A model generated the notes under the pieces. The model had not been told where the DNA came from, ran no database searches, and saw only the letters and a program-made list of their open reading frames with translations. A stretch of 24,705 nt of DNA from UKL13-2 sp031394335 (GTDB lineage: Bacteria; Pseudomonadota; Gammaproteobacteria; Burkholderiales; Usitatibacteraceae). Each line of letters starts with the position of its first letter. Within the stretch, counting starts at the first letter, position 1. The DNA is taken from contig JANMXS010000024.1 in NCBI GenBank assembly GCA_031394335.1, positions 1 through 24,705 of the forward strand, written 5' to 3'. Of the stretch, positions 7,850 to 15,812 are shown in pieces. Position numbers and translations under genes: made by a program.

Positions 7850-9726
7850 AAACCGTCGCACACGTTCTGCGCGCTCGAATCAATGAACGGCGCTTGCGGA
7901 CATTGCACATAGCGCAAGCGCGTGCCCATCCCTGTCCCCATCGCCTGCGGTTGCAGATTGTCGGCGCGTATCGATCGTGGCGCATTGCCGATGCCGTTGG
8001 CGAGAATGATGCCGGCGTTGGCGAGGCCGAGGAAGGCGACCATATCGTCCTGATCAACACCATCGCCGGAGACGCCAATCGCGCCGACCAGTTGCGCGCC
8101 TTTATAAATCGGCATCGAACCCGGAAAAATCTGGATGCCGTTCTTGGCGCGGCTGAGTCCCGTGCAGCCGACTGCGGCGGAACCACCGACCGCGGCGATG
8201 ATCGCGTTGTAACTCATATCGAGTTGCAGGCCGAGATGGAACGGGCTCCAGTTGGAATAGGGCGTGGAGAACGGGCCCGGCCCGGTACCGCTGATGCCAT
8301 CGGGAAAGAACGGTCGCGATATATTGCCGACCGCGCGATTCGAAAACGCGATGCCGTTCGCCAGCATGGTCGGGTCGTTGAAGAATGATTGCGTGGTGGA
8401 TACGTATTGGCTGAAAGTACGGAACGGCGCCACCGGGTTACCGCCGGCGCCGATATATTGCGCAGCCGGCAAGGCGGCGATATCGACGGCCGCATTGGTC
8501 TGCGAAAACACCAGGGCGGTGCGCGCTTTTTGCAGGGCCACATCGGTGCCGAATACCGGCGCATCGGGGGTGCGCGCCAGCGCCAGCACTTCGCCATTGG
8601 TATCGACGATGGTCACCGTCACCTGCGCTTGCGTGCCGAGCGGGCGGCGGATTTGCGCGCGTGCGTGGTTGGCTACTTTGAGGGCCTCGGCGAGAATGGT
8701 GCCGGCTTCACTGGCTAGCAGCAGGCCATCGGTACCGGCGCGTGGCGCATAGCGATTGGTATCGGCGCCATCGACCAGCACGAAGGCGTTGAGCGCGGCG
8801 AAAGTACCACTGTCGGCGCGGTAACCCGACTGGCTGTTGCCGAATGAGGTTCCCGCCTTGATGATGCCGTCGAAAAATCCGGCGATCACCGGCACCGTTC
8901 CGGCGAGGCTGGCGAAGGCAGGCGCAGTGGCGGGATTTGCGGCCAGGGATTCGCTGTCGACAAAGCGAAAGGTGCGGCCATCGGCGGTGATGCGATTGGC
9001 GCGAATATCGTCGGGTGCTGCAAATCCGCTGGCGGCGGCGACGGCGATCAGCTCGTCCACATCCTGATCGATATCGGTGATGTCGGCATCGAGCCCGTAG
9101 AGGCCATCGGCGATCACGCCCACGCCGCCGACCAGGCGATTGTTTTTATACAGCGGCAAACCGCCCGGATCGGCTGCCAGGCCCAGTGGCGAGCGCTTCG
9201 GCCCCACGGTGCCGTCGGTCACGCGCCGCATCAAATCCGAGCACGACAATTGCGAAAACTGCACGCCATACAACGGACCCGCAGGCTGGTTGAATTCGCG
9301 CGGGTTGAAATTCTCCTGCACGATCTGGCTGGCGGTGCGCGTGGAAAACGCGTTGCCATTGGAGGACAGATAGGCGCCGGTGATCGCCTTGCTGATGGCC
9401 GCAAAGGTATCCGGCAGGATGTCGATGTTCTCAAGCCCGCCAGTCACCGCGCGATTGCTGCTGATGCGGAAGGTGGTCGCGGCACCGGCCATGCGGAATA
9501 CGCCCAGCACATTGCCGACGCGGTCAGTCACCGCGATGGTGGCCGGCGCACCGCGCGCGCCGGCTTCGTTTGCGGCCTGGGCGATGATGCGCTGCACGTC
9601 CGCAGCGGAAAGAAAATCGGTGATGGTGGCTGGCGGCGTGCAGCTACCGGCGCAGACCGCGACATCGCCGCCCCCGCCGCCGCAGGCGGTGAGGGTCAAC
9701 GCGAATAGAAGCAGCCAGCGTTTCAT
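7846..9726 (-). CDS. Lipoprotein with two HbpS/GlcG-like haem-binding domains
   Basis: A 626-residue protein with a lipoprotein signal (MKRWLLLFALTLTAC, lipobox LTAC with Cys15) and a glycine-rich linker. It contains two copies of the GlcG/HbpS fold (DUF336). Copy one opens with DVQRIIAQAANEAGA and has the glycine-rich GGVGVIADGLYGLD segment. Copy two opens with ILAEALKVANHARA, continues with VTVTIVDTNGEVLALAR and has GAIGVSGDGVDQDDM. Some family members bind haem or have regulatory roles; others have no known function. As a lipoprotein in this operon it could hold or pass haem, or act as a structural partner of the barrel. There is no CXXCH motif. ATG 9726 is chosen because the signal peptide starts there; GTG 9735 is an alternative. 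The gene lies 30 bases after the FHA-cytochrome stop codon. Confidence 0.8.
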   Translation of the reverse strand: MKRWLLLFALTLTACGGGGGDVAVCAGSCTPPATITDFLSAADVQRIIAQAANEAGARGAPATIAVTDRVGNVLGVFRMAGAATTFRISSNRAVTGGLENIDILPDTFAAISKAITGAYLSSNGNAFSTRTASQIVQENFNPREFNQPAGPLYGVQFSQLSCSDLMRRVTDGTVGPKRSPLGLAADPGGLPLYKNNRLVGGVGVIADGLYGLDADITDIDQDVDELIAVAAASGFAAPDDIRANRITADGRTFRFVDSESLAANPATAPAFASLAGTVPVIAGFFDGIIKAGTSFGNSQSGYRADSGTFAALNAFVLVDGADTNRYAPRAGTDGLLLASEAGTILAEALKVANHARAQIRRPLGTQAQVTVTIVDTNGEVLALARTPDAPVFGTDVALQKARTALVFSQTNAAVDIAALPAAQYIGAGGNPVAPFRTFSQYVSTTQSFFNDPTMLANGIAFSNRAVGNISRPFFPDGISGTGPGPFSTPYSNWSPFHLGLQLDMSYNAIIAAVGGSAAVGCTGLSRAKNGIQIFPGSMPIYKGAQLVGAIGVSGDGVDQDDMVAFLGLANAGIILANGIGNAPRSIRADNLQPQAMGTGMGTRLRYVQCPQAPFIDSSAQNVCDGL

Positions 9727-9756
9727 TTGGCGCACTGCAGCTTGGGGCTCATAGAT

Positions 9757-11778
9757 TTAGCGCTCATGTGTCTGACCCATGCGAGCACCTCTAAACCCTG
9801 TCATACCGGAGAAGGCCGGTATCCAATTCTGCGTAAATACTTTGTGGGCCCCAAAATTGGGTCCCGGTGCTAATGTCACTCGGTTAAGGCTACAAACCCC
9901 GTCGTCCCAGCGAAGGCTGGGACCCAGTCCCTTCCAGGATTTCAAAAATACGGTGGACTGGATTCCAGCCTTCGCTGGAATGACGAACCTTTGAAGTGCC
10001 AGCAAATCACCCGCGCCCAAGCCCGCCACCTTCTGCTTCGGGTCATACGGCAGCTGCCCCGGCAACGGCACCGGCGTGCCGCTGCGCGAACCGCCGACGT
10101 GAAAACCGTGGCAGGTCTGACAGGTGCCCGGCGCCTTGTTGGCAGCAGTGGCATTGCCGCCATGACATTCGCGGCAAACTTTGATATCCGGAATCGCCAC
10201 ATCGCTGCTCAGTTTCGATTGCGCAACCTTGTGGCAGCTGCTGCATTCATGGGTGGCGTGCTGGTCATGCGGGAAGCGCGATTTCGGCAGCCAGTGCTGG
10301 GTGATCGCAATCGGCGCGATTTTCCAGGATGGCGTTACCCCGTGGCTGCTGTCGCTTCGGGTGATCTGGTGGCAGGTGAAACACGCGCGGTCTTCCATCA
10401 GCTCGCGGCTGATCTGGTCGGCTTTTTGCGTGGCCCATTTCAGCGCGGACTGGCGCTGCGCGGGGGCGATGCGTTCGCCGGGGCGGCGGATGCCGTCCTG
10501 CACCACCACATCGATCGGGGTGTCGGCCAGCGCTGCCTGTGCATAGAACTCGCGAATGGTCGCGAGGGCGTCGTCAACATTGCCGTGCGGTACCTGGCGC
10601 GTGGTTGCCTTGGGCTCGAACTCGAGTGAATGGCAGTCCTGGCAATGTTCTTTCATCGTCACCGGCTTGAAGCGTGTGCCGGTCTCATCGGGCACGTGGC
10701 AGTTTTTGCATTCCATGGTGATACGTCCGGCGGGGGCGCGCACGCCCTTTTTCGCCAGATGCACATCATGCGGAAACTTGAGATTGGATTTTTCAACCAG
10801 CTTGTTCTTGTCGTCCTGCGCGATGCGCACCAGCGCAGCGCTGCCGGTTTTGCCGGGCACCAGCAGGGTCAGCTTGAACGGCGGATGGTCGCGGGCGAAG
10901 TCGGCGATATCGGGCAATTGGGTTTGCGCATGCCGTGACTTGAGATCGGCATGGCACTGCGTGCATAGCGGCGAATCCTGGCGCACCAGGCCCAGTGGCC
11001 CCTTGTGATCGCGATGGCAGGACGCGCAGCGCGAGGCATTGTCCGATTGCATGAACACCGCCTCGTGCAAGGCTTTTTTCTCCCGGCTGTCGCGCACAAA
11101 ATGCCAGCCGATATTCTGGTGGCAACTTTCGCATTGCGCATTTTTGGTCTGCACAAACGGTGTGGCATGGCATTTGGCACAGTCGCGACCGAAGCTGTGG
11201 TGTCCGCTCGCCAACGGGCCGGGATCCCAGGCGGCATCGGGCGTGACCGCGCCACGCAGCGCGGCCTGATGCGCCGCCGGATCGAGCGCATTCAACACCG
11301 GCCAAACCAGAAACGTTAACAGCATGACGGACGCACCCAGCCAGGACATCAGCCGCTTCGACAGCCAGGTATTGCGCAACCCGGCACGCACGCTGCCGCG
11401 GGCATTGGCGAAGTCGTCCTTGAGCGGTTCCAGCAGTTCAACGCTGAGCGCAAGATCGCTTCCTGCGGCGCTGTCCGGTTGCGTGTCGAGGACCACGATC
11501 TCGAACGGGCCGAGGGCAATGCGCTGGCCGAGCTTGAGGCGCGCTGCGCGTTCGAACTGGCCGTTGATGCGGATCGCCCCGGCCGCCGCCTCGATGAAAA
11601 ACTCCCCGTCGCCGGCGCGGCCGATGGTGGCGTGGTGCAAGGCTACACGCGGGTCGGAGAGATGCAGTTTGCAATCGGTGCCGCGACCGATCCGCAGCGT
11701 ATCGATGTCGAGGGTCTGTTCGGCGCGCGCCGCCTGGCCTTGCCGGTTGCGCGTGATTTGTACGAAGAGCAGTTTCAT
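9757..11778 (-). CDS. FHA domain-membrane anchor-decahaem cytochrome c
   Basis: A 673-residue protein. Residues 1-100 form a cytoplasmic FHA domain (LRIGRGTDCKLHLSD, then INGQ and the closing strands); FHA domains normally bind phosphothreonine. A single membrane helix lies at about 145-165. The periplasmic part has ten CXXCH motifs starting at Cys200, 216, 251, 272, 357, 379, 466, 512, 535 and 553, in the style of cytochrome c3/c7-like proteins. The Ser of the usual FHA SxxH motif is Ala46 here (VALHHA), so phosphopeptide binding may be weakened. The likely role is to take electrons from the membrane cytochrome b into the periplasm. Residues from about 598 onward (FVIPAKAGIQ and beyond) are translated family A repeats, so the native C-terminus has been replaced by about 75 foreign residues. 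ATG 11778 follows the cytochrome b stop codon by 10 bases; upstream codons in this frame are antisense-like and cysteine-rich, so I excluded them. Confidence 0.85.
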   Translation of the reverse strand: MKLLFVQITRNRQGQAARAEQTLDIDTLRIGRGTDCKLHLSDPRVALHHATIGRAGDGEFFIEAAAGAIRINGQFERAARLKLGQRIALGPFEIVVLDTQPDSAAGSDLALSVELLEPLKDDFANARGSVRAGLRNTWLSKRLMSWLGASVMLLTFLVWPVLNALDPAAHQAALRGAVTPDAAWDPGPLASGHHSFGRDCAKCHATPFVQTKNAQCESCHQNIGWHFVRDSREKKALHEAVFMQSDNASRCASCHRDHKGPLGLVRQDSPLCTQCHADLKSRHAQTQLPDIADFARDHPPFKLTLLVPGKTGSAALVRIAQDDKNKLVEKSNLKFPHDVHLAKKGVRAPAGRITMECKNCHVPDETGTRFKPVTMKEHCQDCHSLEFEPKATTRQVPHGNVDDALATIREFYAQAALADTPIDVVVQDGIRRPGERIAPAQRQSALKWATQKADQISRELMEDRACFTCHQITRSDSSHGVTPSWKIAPIAITQHWLPKSRFPHDQHATHECSSCHKVAQSKLSSDVAIPDIKVCRECHGGNATAANKAPGTCQTCHGFHVGGSRSGTPVPLPGQLPYDPKQKVAGLGAGDLLALQRFVIPAKAGIQSTVFLKSWKGLGPSLRWDDGVCSLNRVTLAPGPNFGAHKVFTQNWIPAFSGMTGFRGARMGQTHER
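9800..9830. repeat. Family A repeat, single palindrome
   Basis: GTCATACCGGAGAAGGCCGG followed by TATCCAATTCTG. It is a diverged half unit of family A and encodes the last NWIPAFSGMTG residues of the FHA-cytochrome reading frame. Confidence 0.65.
9901..9985. repeat. Family A composite repeat, second full copy
   Basis: An 85-base unit with the same two ends as 5738-5821. It lies inside the frame of the FHA-cytochrome and encodes VIPAKAGIQ and GLGPSLRWDD in that frame. It marks the point where the native C-terminal coding sequence ends. Confidence 0.8.
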
Positions 11779-11788
11779 CGTCGCAGTA

Positions 11789-12622
11789 CTACCAGTAGAA
11801 GAACACGGAAATGATATGGGCCAGCAGTGCGGCCAGCAGCGCAAACGACAGCGGCACATGCGCGTACAGCCACAGATCGAGCATCGCCTTGAAGCGCACA
11901 TCGTCGCGTGCGCGATTGACCAGCTTTTGCTTGCGCAGTATCAGCGAGTAGAGTTCGTGGTTGCGTTGCTGTTCAGTGCCTTTGAGGTGCTTGCCGGCGC
12001 GCTGGATGAACTGCACCGCGTGCAGGGTGGGGCAGTCTTTGGGGCGCGGACGCAGTTGCGCCAATACGCCGCCACCGATGCGGGTAGCGCGTACCGAGGC
12101 GTCGACGGCCTTGACAAACTCATCGGGCATCAGCAGCGCAATGCGGCGCAGCTCGCGGTCGACATCGGCAATTTTCAGGATCAGGCCTTCGAGCGTGTCC
12201 TCGCCCATGTTTTCGGTCATCAGGCTGGGAAAACGAAGGTAGGCGTAAACCCCGAAAAAACCCGAGACGATCACCGCGATCATCAGCATATAGGCGAGGG
12301 TATGCACATTCCAGCCGATCTTGAACCCGGCGTGCAGGGTGGCGATCACGATCAGGCTGGCGCCAAGATAGACATGTGCGGACACCCAGCCCTTGAGTCC
12401 GCCGGCATTGGCGCGATAGCGCCGCTTTTGCACCCCCAGCCACATCAGCGCCACGATCAGCAGCGCGCCGATGCTGCCGAGGATATAGCCCATGGGGGTG
12501 CCGCCGTAGCGGCCTACCGGCGAGGCATAGGCGCTGTAGGCAATGATCGAAAGCACCACGAGCAGCGCCGCCACTTTGAGATAGCGGTAGCGGCGATATT
12601 CAAGGAAGGTCCGGTGTTGCAT
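11789..12622 (-). CDS. Membrane cytochrome b-like protein (probable dihaem)
   Basis: A 277-residue integral membrane protein with five predicted helices (about residues 15-34, 45-63, 82-101, 107-129 and 250-276) and a long cytoplasmic or periplasmic loop between helices 4 and 5. His83 and His97 lie 14 residues apart in helix 3, and His255 and His269 lie 14 apart in helix 5. This is the spacing expected if the two helices coordinate two b-type haems, one near each membrane face. His107 starts helix 4. It is probably the quinol-facing entry or exit point for electrons in this operon. It is the first gene of the minus-strand cluster. ATG 12622 is preferred: AGGAGA lies about 11 bases upstream and GAGGA directly before it, and the preceding 19 codons lack a membrane character. 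The exact family is not recognised. Confidence 0.7.
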   Translation of the reverse strand: MQHRTFLEYRRYRYLKVAALLVVLSIIAYSAYASPVGRYGGTPMGYILGSIGALLIVALMWLGVQKRRYRANAGGLKGWVSAHVYLGASLIVIATLHAGFKIGWNVHTLAYMLMIAVIVSGFFGVYAYLRFPSLMTENMGEDTLEGLILKIADVDRELRRIALLMPDEFVKAVDASVRATRIGGGVLAQLRPRPKDCPTLHAVQFIQRAGKHLKGTEQQRNHELYSLILRKQKLVNRARDDVRFKAMLDLWLYAHVPLSFALLAALLAHIISVFFYW

Positions 12623-12962
12623 TCCTCGCCCGGTATCTCCTGCAGTGAACCGTGCAGGTCTTGTTTTTTTGCGCCGCATGAAGACAGCCGGCCTGGCATG
12701 AAGCGGACTACCGCAGGTTCGGCGCGCATTTTGCTACTGCCGCGCCGCCTGTTGTTCTCGTTCAGCTTGCTCTGCTGCGCTTTGTTGCCACGATGGATTG
12801 CCAACGTCGTGCGAATGGTCGCGAGTGTATCCGCTTTCCGGTGCGCAAAAAAGGTCGGCGCGCCCCCATTTCGCGCTGAACGCGTCCCCCTTTCGCGGTA
12901 TTGCCACATCGTACGGGGGCTGACCGCAGGGCGCACGTTATAATCCGTCGCAAATCAACGCC
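12623..12962. promoter_or_regulatory. Divergent intergenic region between cytochrome and ccm operons
   Basis: About 340 bases separate the minus-strand cytochrome operon from the plus-strand ccm operon, so both must start transcription here. I see a good -10 box for the ccm side (see 12939). For the minus strand the best I find is GGATACACT near 12820 with no convincing -35. A small inverted repeat, CCTGCA/TGCAGG (12639-12658), borders the cytochrome b ribosome binding site. I find no gene, no FNR-type TTGAT-N4-ATCAA box and no dispersed repeat. Confidence 0.5.
12939..12944 (+). promoter_or_regulatory. Candidate -10 box of the ccm promoter
   Basis: TATAAT, a perfect sigma-70 -10 hexamer, in the context TTATAATCC that is common before betaproteobacterial genes. 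No good -35 lies 16-18 bases upstream (CTGACC is only 13 bases away), so it may need an activator. It lies about 80 bases before the preferred ccmI start. Confidence 0.45.
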
Positions 12963-13022
12963 GTGCATTCTGATCTTTGGCTGCCGCGACGGTCCCTCCG
13001 AAAACAACCACCCTGGTTCAAT

Positions 13023-14354
13023 GTGACTGCCTTTTTTGCGCTTGCCATTCTGATGTTGTTCATCGCGCTTGCCTTTGTGCTGGTGCCTTTGCTGCGTTCG
13101 CGACGCATTGATGCGCCTGAAATTTCCGATGCGGCCAGCAATGTGGCGATCTTTCGGGCTTACAAGCGCGAGCTGGACGAAGACCTGGCGCGCGGCGCGA
13201 TCAGTGCCGCAGAACGCGATGCTGCGGTTGCGGACCTGGGTACGCGGGTCATTGCTGAAGTGCCTGACGGGGCAACAGGATCAGTGCCGCCGATGTCGGC
13301 CCCCGCCACCGCGGCGCCGATGTCGAAGCGCCCGTGGCTCCTGGCCGGCACCCTGTCGCTGGCGATGGTGATCGCGGCATTTTCGCTCTATCGGACGATG
13401 GGCGCACCGGCGGCTTTGCAAGTGGACGCGCTCGCGCCCCCACCGACCGTTGCTGGTGGCGAGGCGCCGATGTCGGACAAGCAGATTCTGGCGATGGTCG
13501 ACAGCCTGGCCAGAAAGATGGAACAAAATCCGGCTGACCCCAGGGGCTGGATCCTGCTGGCCCGTTCGCAGAATGCGCTGGGCCGCTTCCCCGAGGCGGT
13601 GCAGGCCTTCGCGCGCGCTACCGCACTGGTGCCGGATGATGCGCAATTGCTGGCCGACTACGCGGATGCAACGGTGATGCTGCAGCAGGGCCGCTTCGAG
13701 GGCAAGCCGCAGGCCTTGATCAGGCAGGCGCTGAAAATCGATCCGGACAATATGAAGGCGCTGGCCCTGGCCGGCACGGCCGAGATCAAGCTGGGCAATC
13801 GCGATGCGGCATTGCAGTACTGGGAAAGGCTGAAGAGCAAAGTCGCCAGGGATTCCAACGACTATCGCGAAGTTGAATCGATCATCGCCGATGTGAAGAG
13901 CGGCAAGGCGATGAAAGCGGCGGCTGCCGCGGCTGCGTCCGACGGCGCGCTTGGCCGCGCGCCCGAGCCGCTGGCGAATGCGGGCACGCCCGCACAGAGT
14001 CCTGCAGGCAGCCGCGTCACCGGGCGCGTGATGCTCGACCCGACGCTGGCGGCGAAGGTGGCGGCAGGCGACACCCTGTTCGTGTTTGCGCGTGCGGTGA
14101 ATGGTCCGAAGATGCCGTTGGCGGTGCTGCGCCTGCCGGTGCCGACACAATGGCCGTTTTCGTTTGAACTCACGGACGCGATGGCGATGGCGCCCGGAAT
14201 GAATCTCTCCTCATTCCCGCAAGTCACTATCGAGGCACGCATTTCCAAAGCCGGCAATGCCATGCCGCAGCCGGGCGACCTGGCCGGGCAGAGTGCAGGC
14301 GTCACCCCAAGCTCGCGCGATGTGGCGGTGACCATTTCGCGCGTGTTGCCTTAA
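13023..14354 (+). CDS. ccmI: Cytochrome c biogenesis protein CcmI
   Basis: About 443 residues. CcmI is the apocytochrome c chaperone of System I: two N-terminal membrane helices and a periplasmic TPR domain bind the apocytochrome C-terminus and deliver it to CcmF/CcmH. Visible here are helix 1 (AFFALAILMLFIALAFVLVP), the conserved cytoplasmic loop with NVAIFRAYKRELDEDLARG, helix 2 (WLLAGTLSLAMVIAAFSLY), TPR-like repeats (NPADPRGWILLARSQNALGR and following) and the C-terminal CycH-type beta domain (GRVMLDPTLAAKVAAGDTLF onward). I prefer GTG 13023 because it gives a typical CcmI N-terminus; GTG 12963 would add 20 arginine-rich residues. It is the first gene of the operon, whereas in many bacteria ccmI comes last or is fused to ccmH. 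It ends 15 bases before ccmA. Confidence 0.85.
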   Translation: MTAFFALAILMLFIALAFVLVPLLRSRRIDAPEISDAASNVAIFRAYKRELDEDLARGAISAAERDAAVADLGTRVIAEVPDGATGSVPPMSAPATAAPMSKRPWLLAGTLSLAMVIAAFSLYRTMGAPAALQVDALAPPPTVAGGEAPMSDKQILAMVDSLARKMEQNPADPRGWILLARSQNALGRFPEAVQAFARATALVPDDAQLLADYADATVMLQQGRFEGKPQALIRQALKIDPDNMKALALAGTAEIKLGNRDAALQYWERLKSKVARDSNDYREVESIIADVKSGKAMKAAAAAAASDGALGRAPEPLANAGTPAQSPAGSRVTGRVMLDPTLAAKVAAGDTLFVFARAVNGPKMPLAVLRLPVPTQWPFSFELTDAMAMAPGMNLSSFPQVTIEARISKAGNAMPQPGDLAGQSAGVTPSSRDVAVTISRVLP

Positions 14355-14369
14355 GGCGTAACTGACGCG

Positions 14370-15044
14370 ATGCAATGGCAGCCATCAACAACGAACGCAG
14401 CCTCCGGCGCACCGTCCGCGGTCGGCTTGGCGGCGCACGGTCTCGCCCTTGAGCGTGGCGGCAATTGGCTGTTTTCTGAACTCGGCTTTGCCATCCCCCC
14501 CGGTACCGGTCTGGTCCTGCGCGGCGCCAATGGCAGCGGCAAAACCAGTTTGCTGCGCATCCTCGCCGGGCTTACCGTGCCGGACGCGGGTGAGGTGCGG
14601 TGGAACGGTGTGCGGTGGCGCGCAGGGGGTGGCGCACAACGCGCCGGCAGTCTCTACGTGGGCCACGCCAATGCGCTCAAGGATGAACTGACCGCCGCTG
14701 AAAATCTGGCCGAGGCGCTGGCTTTCGACGGGCTCGTGATTGGCGAAGAAGTGCAATACCGGGCACTGGAAAAAGTCGGTCTGCTGAGCAGACGGCAGGT
14801 GCCCGCGCGCCGCCTGTCGCAGGGCCAGAAGCGCCGCATCGGCCTGGCGCGGCTGTCGCTGTCGACCAAACCCGTCTGGCTACTCGACGAGCCGACCAAC
14901 GCGCTCGATGCCGAGGGCGTGACGATATTTTCGCGCCTGGTTCGAGATCATTTGTTAAACGGTGGCGTGGCCTGCATCGCCACCCATATGTCGATGGACG
15001 TGGCGGCGCCCCTGGTCGAGTTCAGCTTTGGTGAGGCGGCATGA
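14370..15044 (+). CDS. ccmA: Haem export ABC transporter ATPase CcmA
   Basis: A 224-residue ABC ATPase. With CcmB, CcmC and CcmD it releases holo-CcmE from the membrane complex in an ATP-dependent way. Walker A is GANGSGKTS (52-60), the ABC signature is LSQGQKRR (about 150), and Walker B with the D-loop is WLLDEPTNALD (about 170-180). Length and motifs are complete and typical of the family. The last codons overlap the start of ccmB by ATGA, so the two are translationally coupled. The first 20 residues (QWQPSTTNAASGAPSAVG) are not part of the domain; a later start is possible, but no better ribosome site is seen. Confidence 0.95.
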   Translation: MQWQPSTTNAASGAPSAVGLAAHGLALERGGNWLFSELGFAIPPGTGLVLRGANGSGKTSLLRILAGLTVPDAGEVRWNGVRWRAGGGAQRAGSLYVGHANALKDELTAAENLAEALAFDGLVIGEEVQYRALEKVGLLSRRQVPARRLSQGQKRRIGLARLSLSTKPVWLLDEPTNALDAEGVTIFSRLVRDHLLNGGVACIATHMSMDVAAPLVEFSFGEAA

Positions 15045-15748
15045 GCGGCGCGCCGGTATTGGTGATCGCAAGCGATGCGCCGGAGCGCGGCGCCTGGCTG
15101 GCCCTGCGGCGCGATCTGCATTTGGCATTTCGCTCGCGTGGCGAGGTGCTGCAGGTGCTGGTGTTCTTTGTCATCGTCGTCAGCCTGTTCCCGCTGGCGA
15201 TCGGCCCGGAATCGGCTTTGCTGAAACGCATTGCGCCGGGCGTGGTGTGGGTGGCGGCGCTGCTGTCGGTGCTGCTGACCCTGCCGCGCCTGTTTGCGCA
15301 CGACTACAGCGATGGCACGTTGGAACAACTGGCCACTTCGCCCTATCCGCTGGTCAGCATCGCTGCCGGTAAAATAGGCGCGCATTGGCTCACCTCCGGC
15401 TTGCCACTGACGCTGCTCTCGCCGCTGCTGGGTTTGCAGTTTGGCCTCGAGGGACGCGAACTTGCAGTGATGTGTGCGGGTCTGATGCTGGGTACACCGG
15501 TATTGTCGATGCTGGGGGCGATCGGCGCGGCCCTGACCCTGGGGGTGCGTGGCGGGGCGATGCTGATGGCGCTGCTGGTGCTACCCTTGTATGTGCCGGT
15601 GCTGATTTTCGGTGCGGGCGCGGTGGAAGCGGCGGCGGCGGGCATCGATTACGGCGCCAACCTGTCGCTGCTGGGTGCCGCGCTGTTGCTGGGAATGCTG
15701 GCCGCGCCGTTCGCTGCGGCCGCAGCGATTCGTATTGCGCTAGATTAA
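15041..15748 (+). CDS. ccmB: Haem exporter membrane subunit CcmB
   Basis: A 235-residue integral membrane protein, the permease partner of CcmA. It has about six hydrophobic helices, starting with VLQVLVFFVIVVSLFPLAIG, and conserved family stretches such as LPRLFAHDYSDGTLEQL and the TSGLPLTLLSPLLGLQ region. The N-terminus is about 15 residues longer than in many CcmB proteins, but the start is fixed by the ATGA overlap with ccmA. A 64-base gap without features separates it from ccmC. Confidence 0.93.
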   Translation: MSGAPVLVIASDAPERGAWLALRRDLHLAFRSRGEVLQVLVFFVIVVSLFPLAIGPESALLKRIAPGVVWVAALLSVLLTLPRLFAHDYSDGTLEQLATSPYPLVSIAAGKIGAHWLTSGLPLTLLSPLLGLQFGLEGRELAVMCAGLMLGTPVLSMLGAIGAALTLGVRGGAMLMALLVLPLYVPVLIFGAGAVEAAAAGIDYGANLSLLGAALLLGMLAAPFAAAAAIRIALD

Positions 15749-15812
15749 ACCGATCCTGATAAATTGGACCTAGACTGCTGTTGAGTGCAGAAAATTCCGT
15801 GGACGACAAGAC

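Noticed and set aside
11779..11901. Upstream 41 codons of the FHA-cytochrome frame (Cys-rich)
   Set aside because: They overlap the 3' end of the cytochrome b gene in another frame; the FHA domain starts at ATG 11778.
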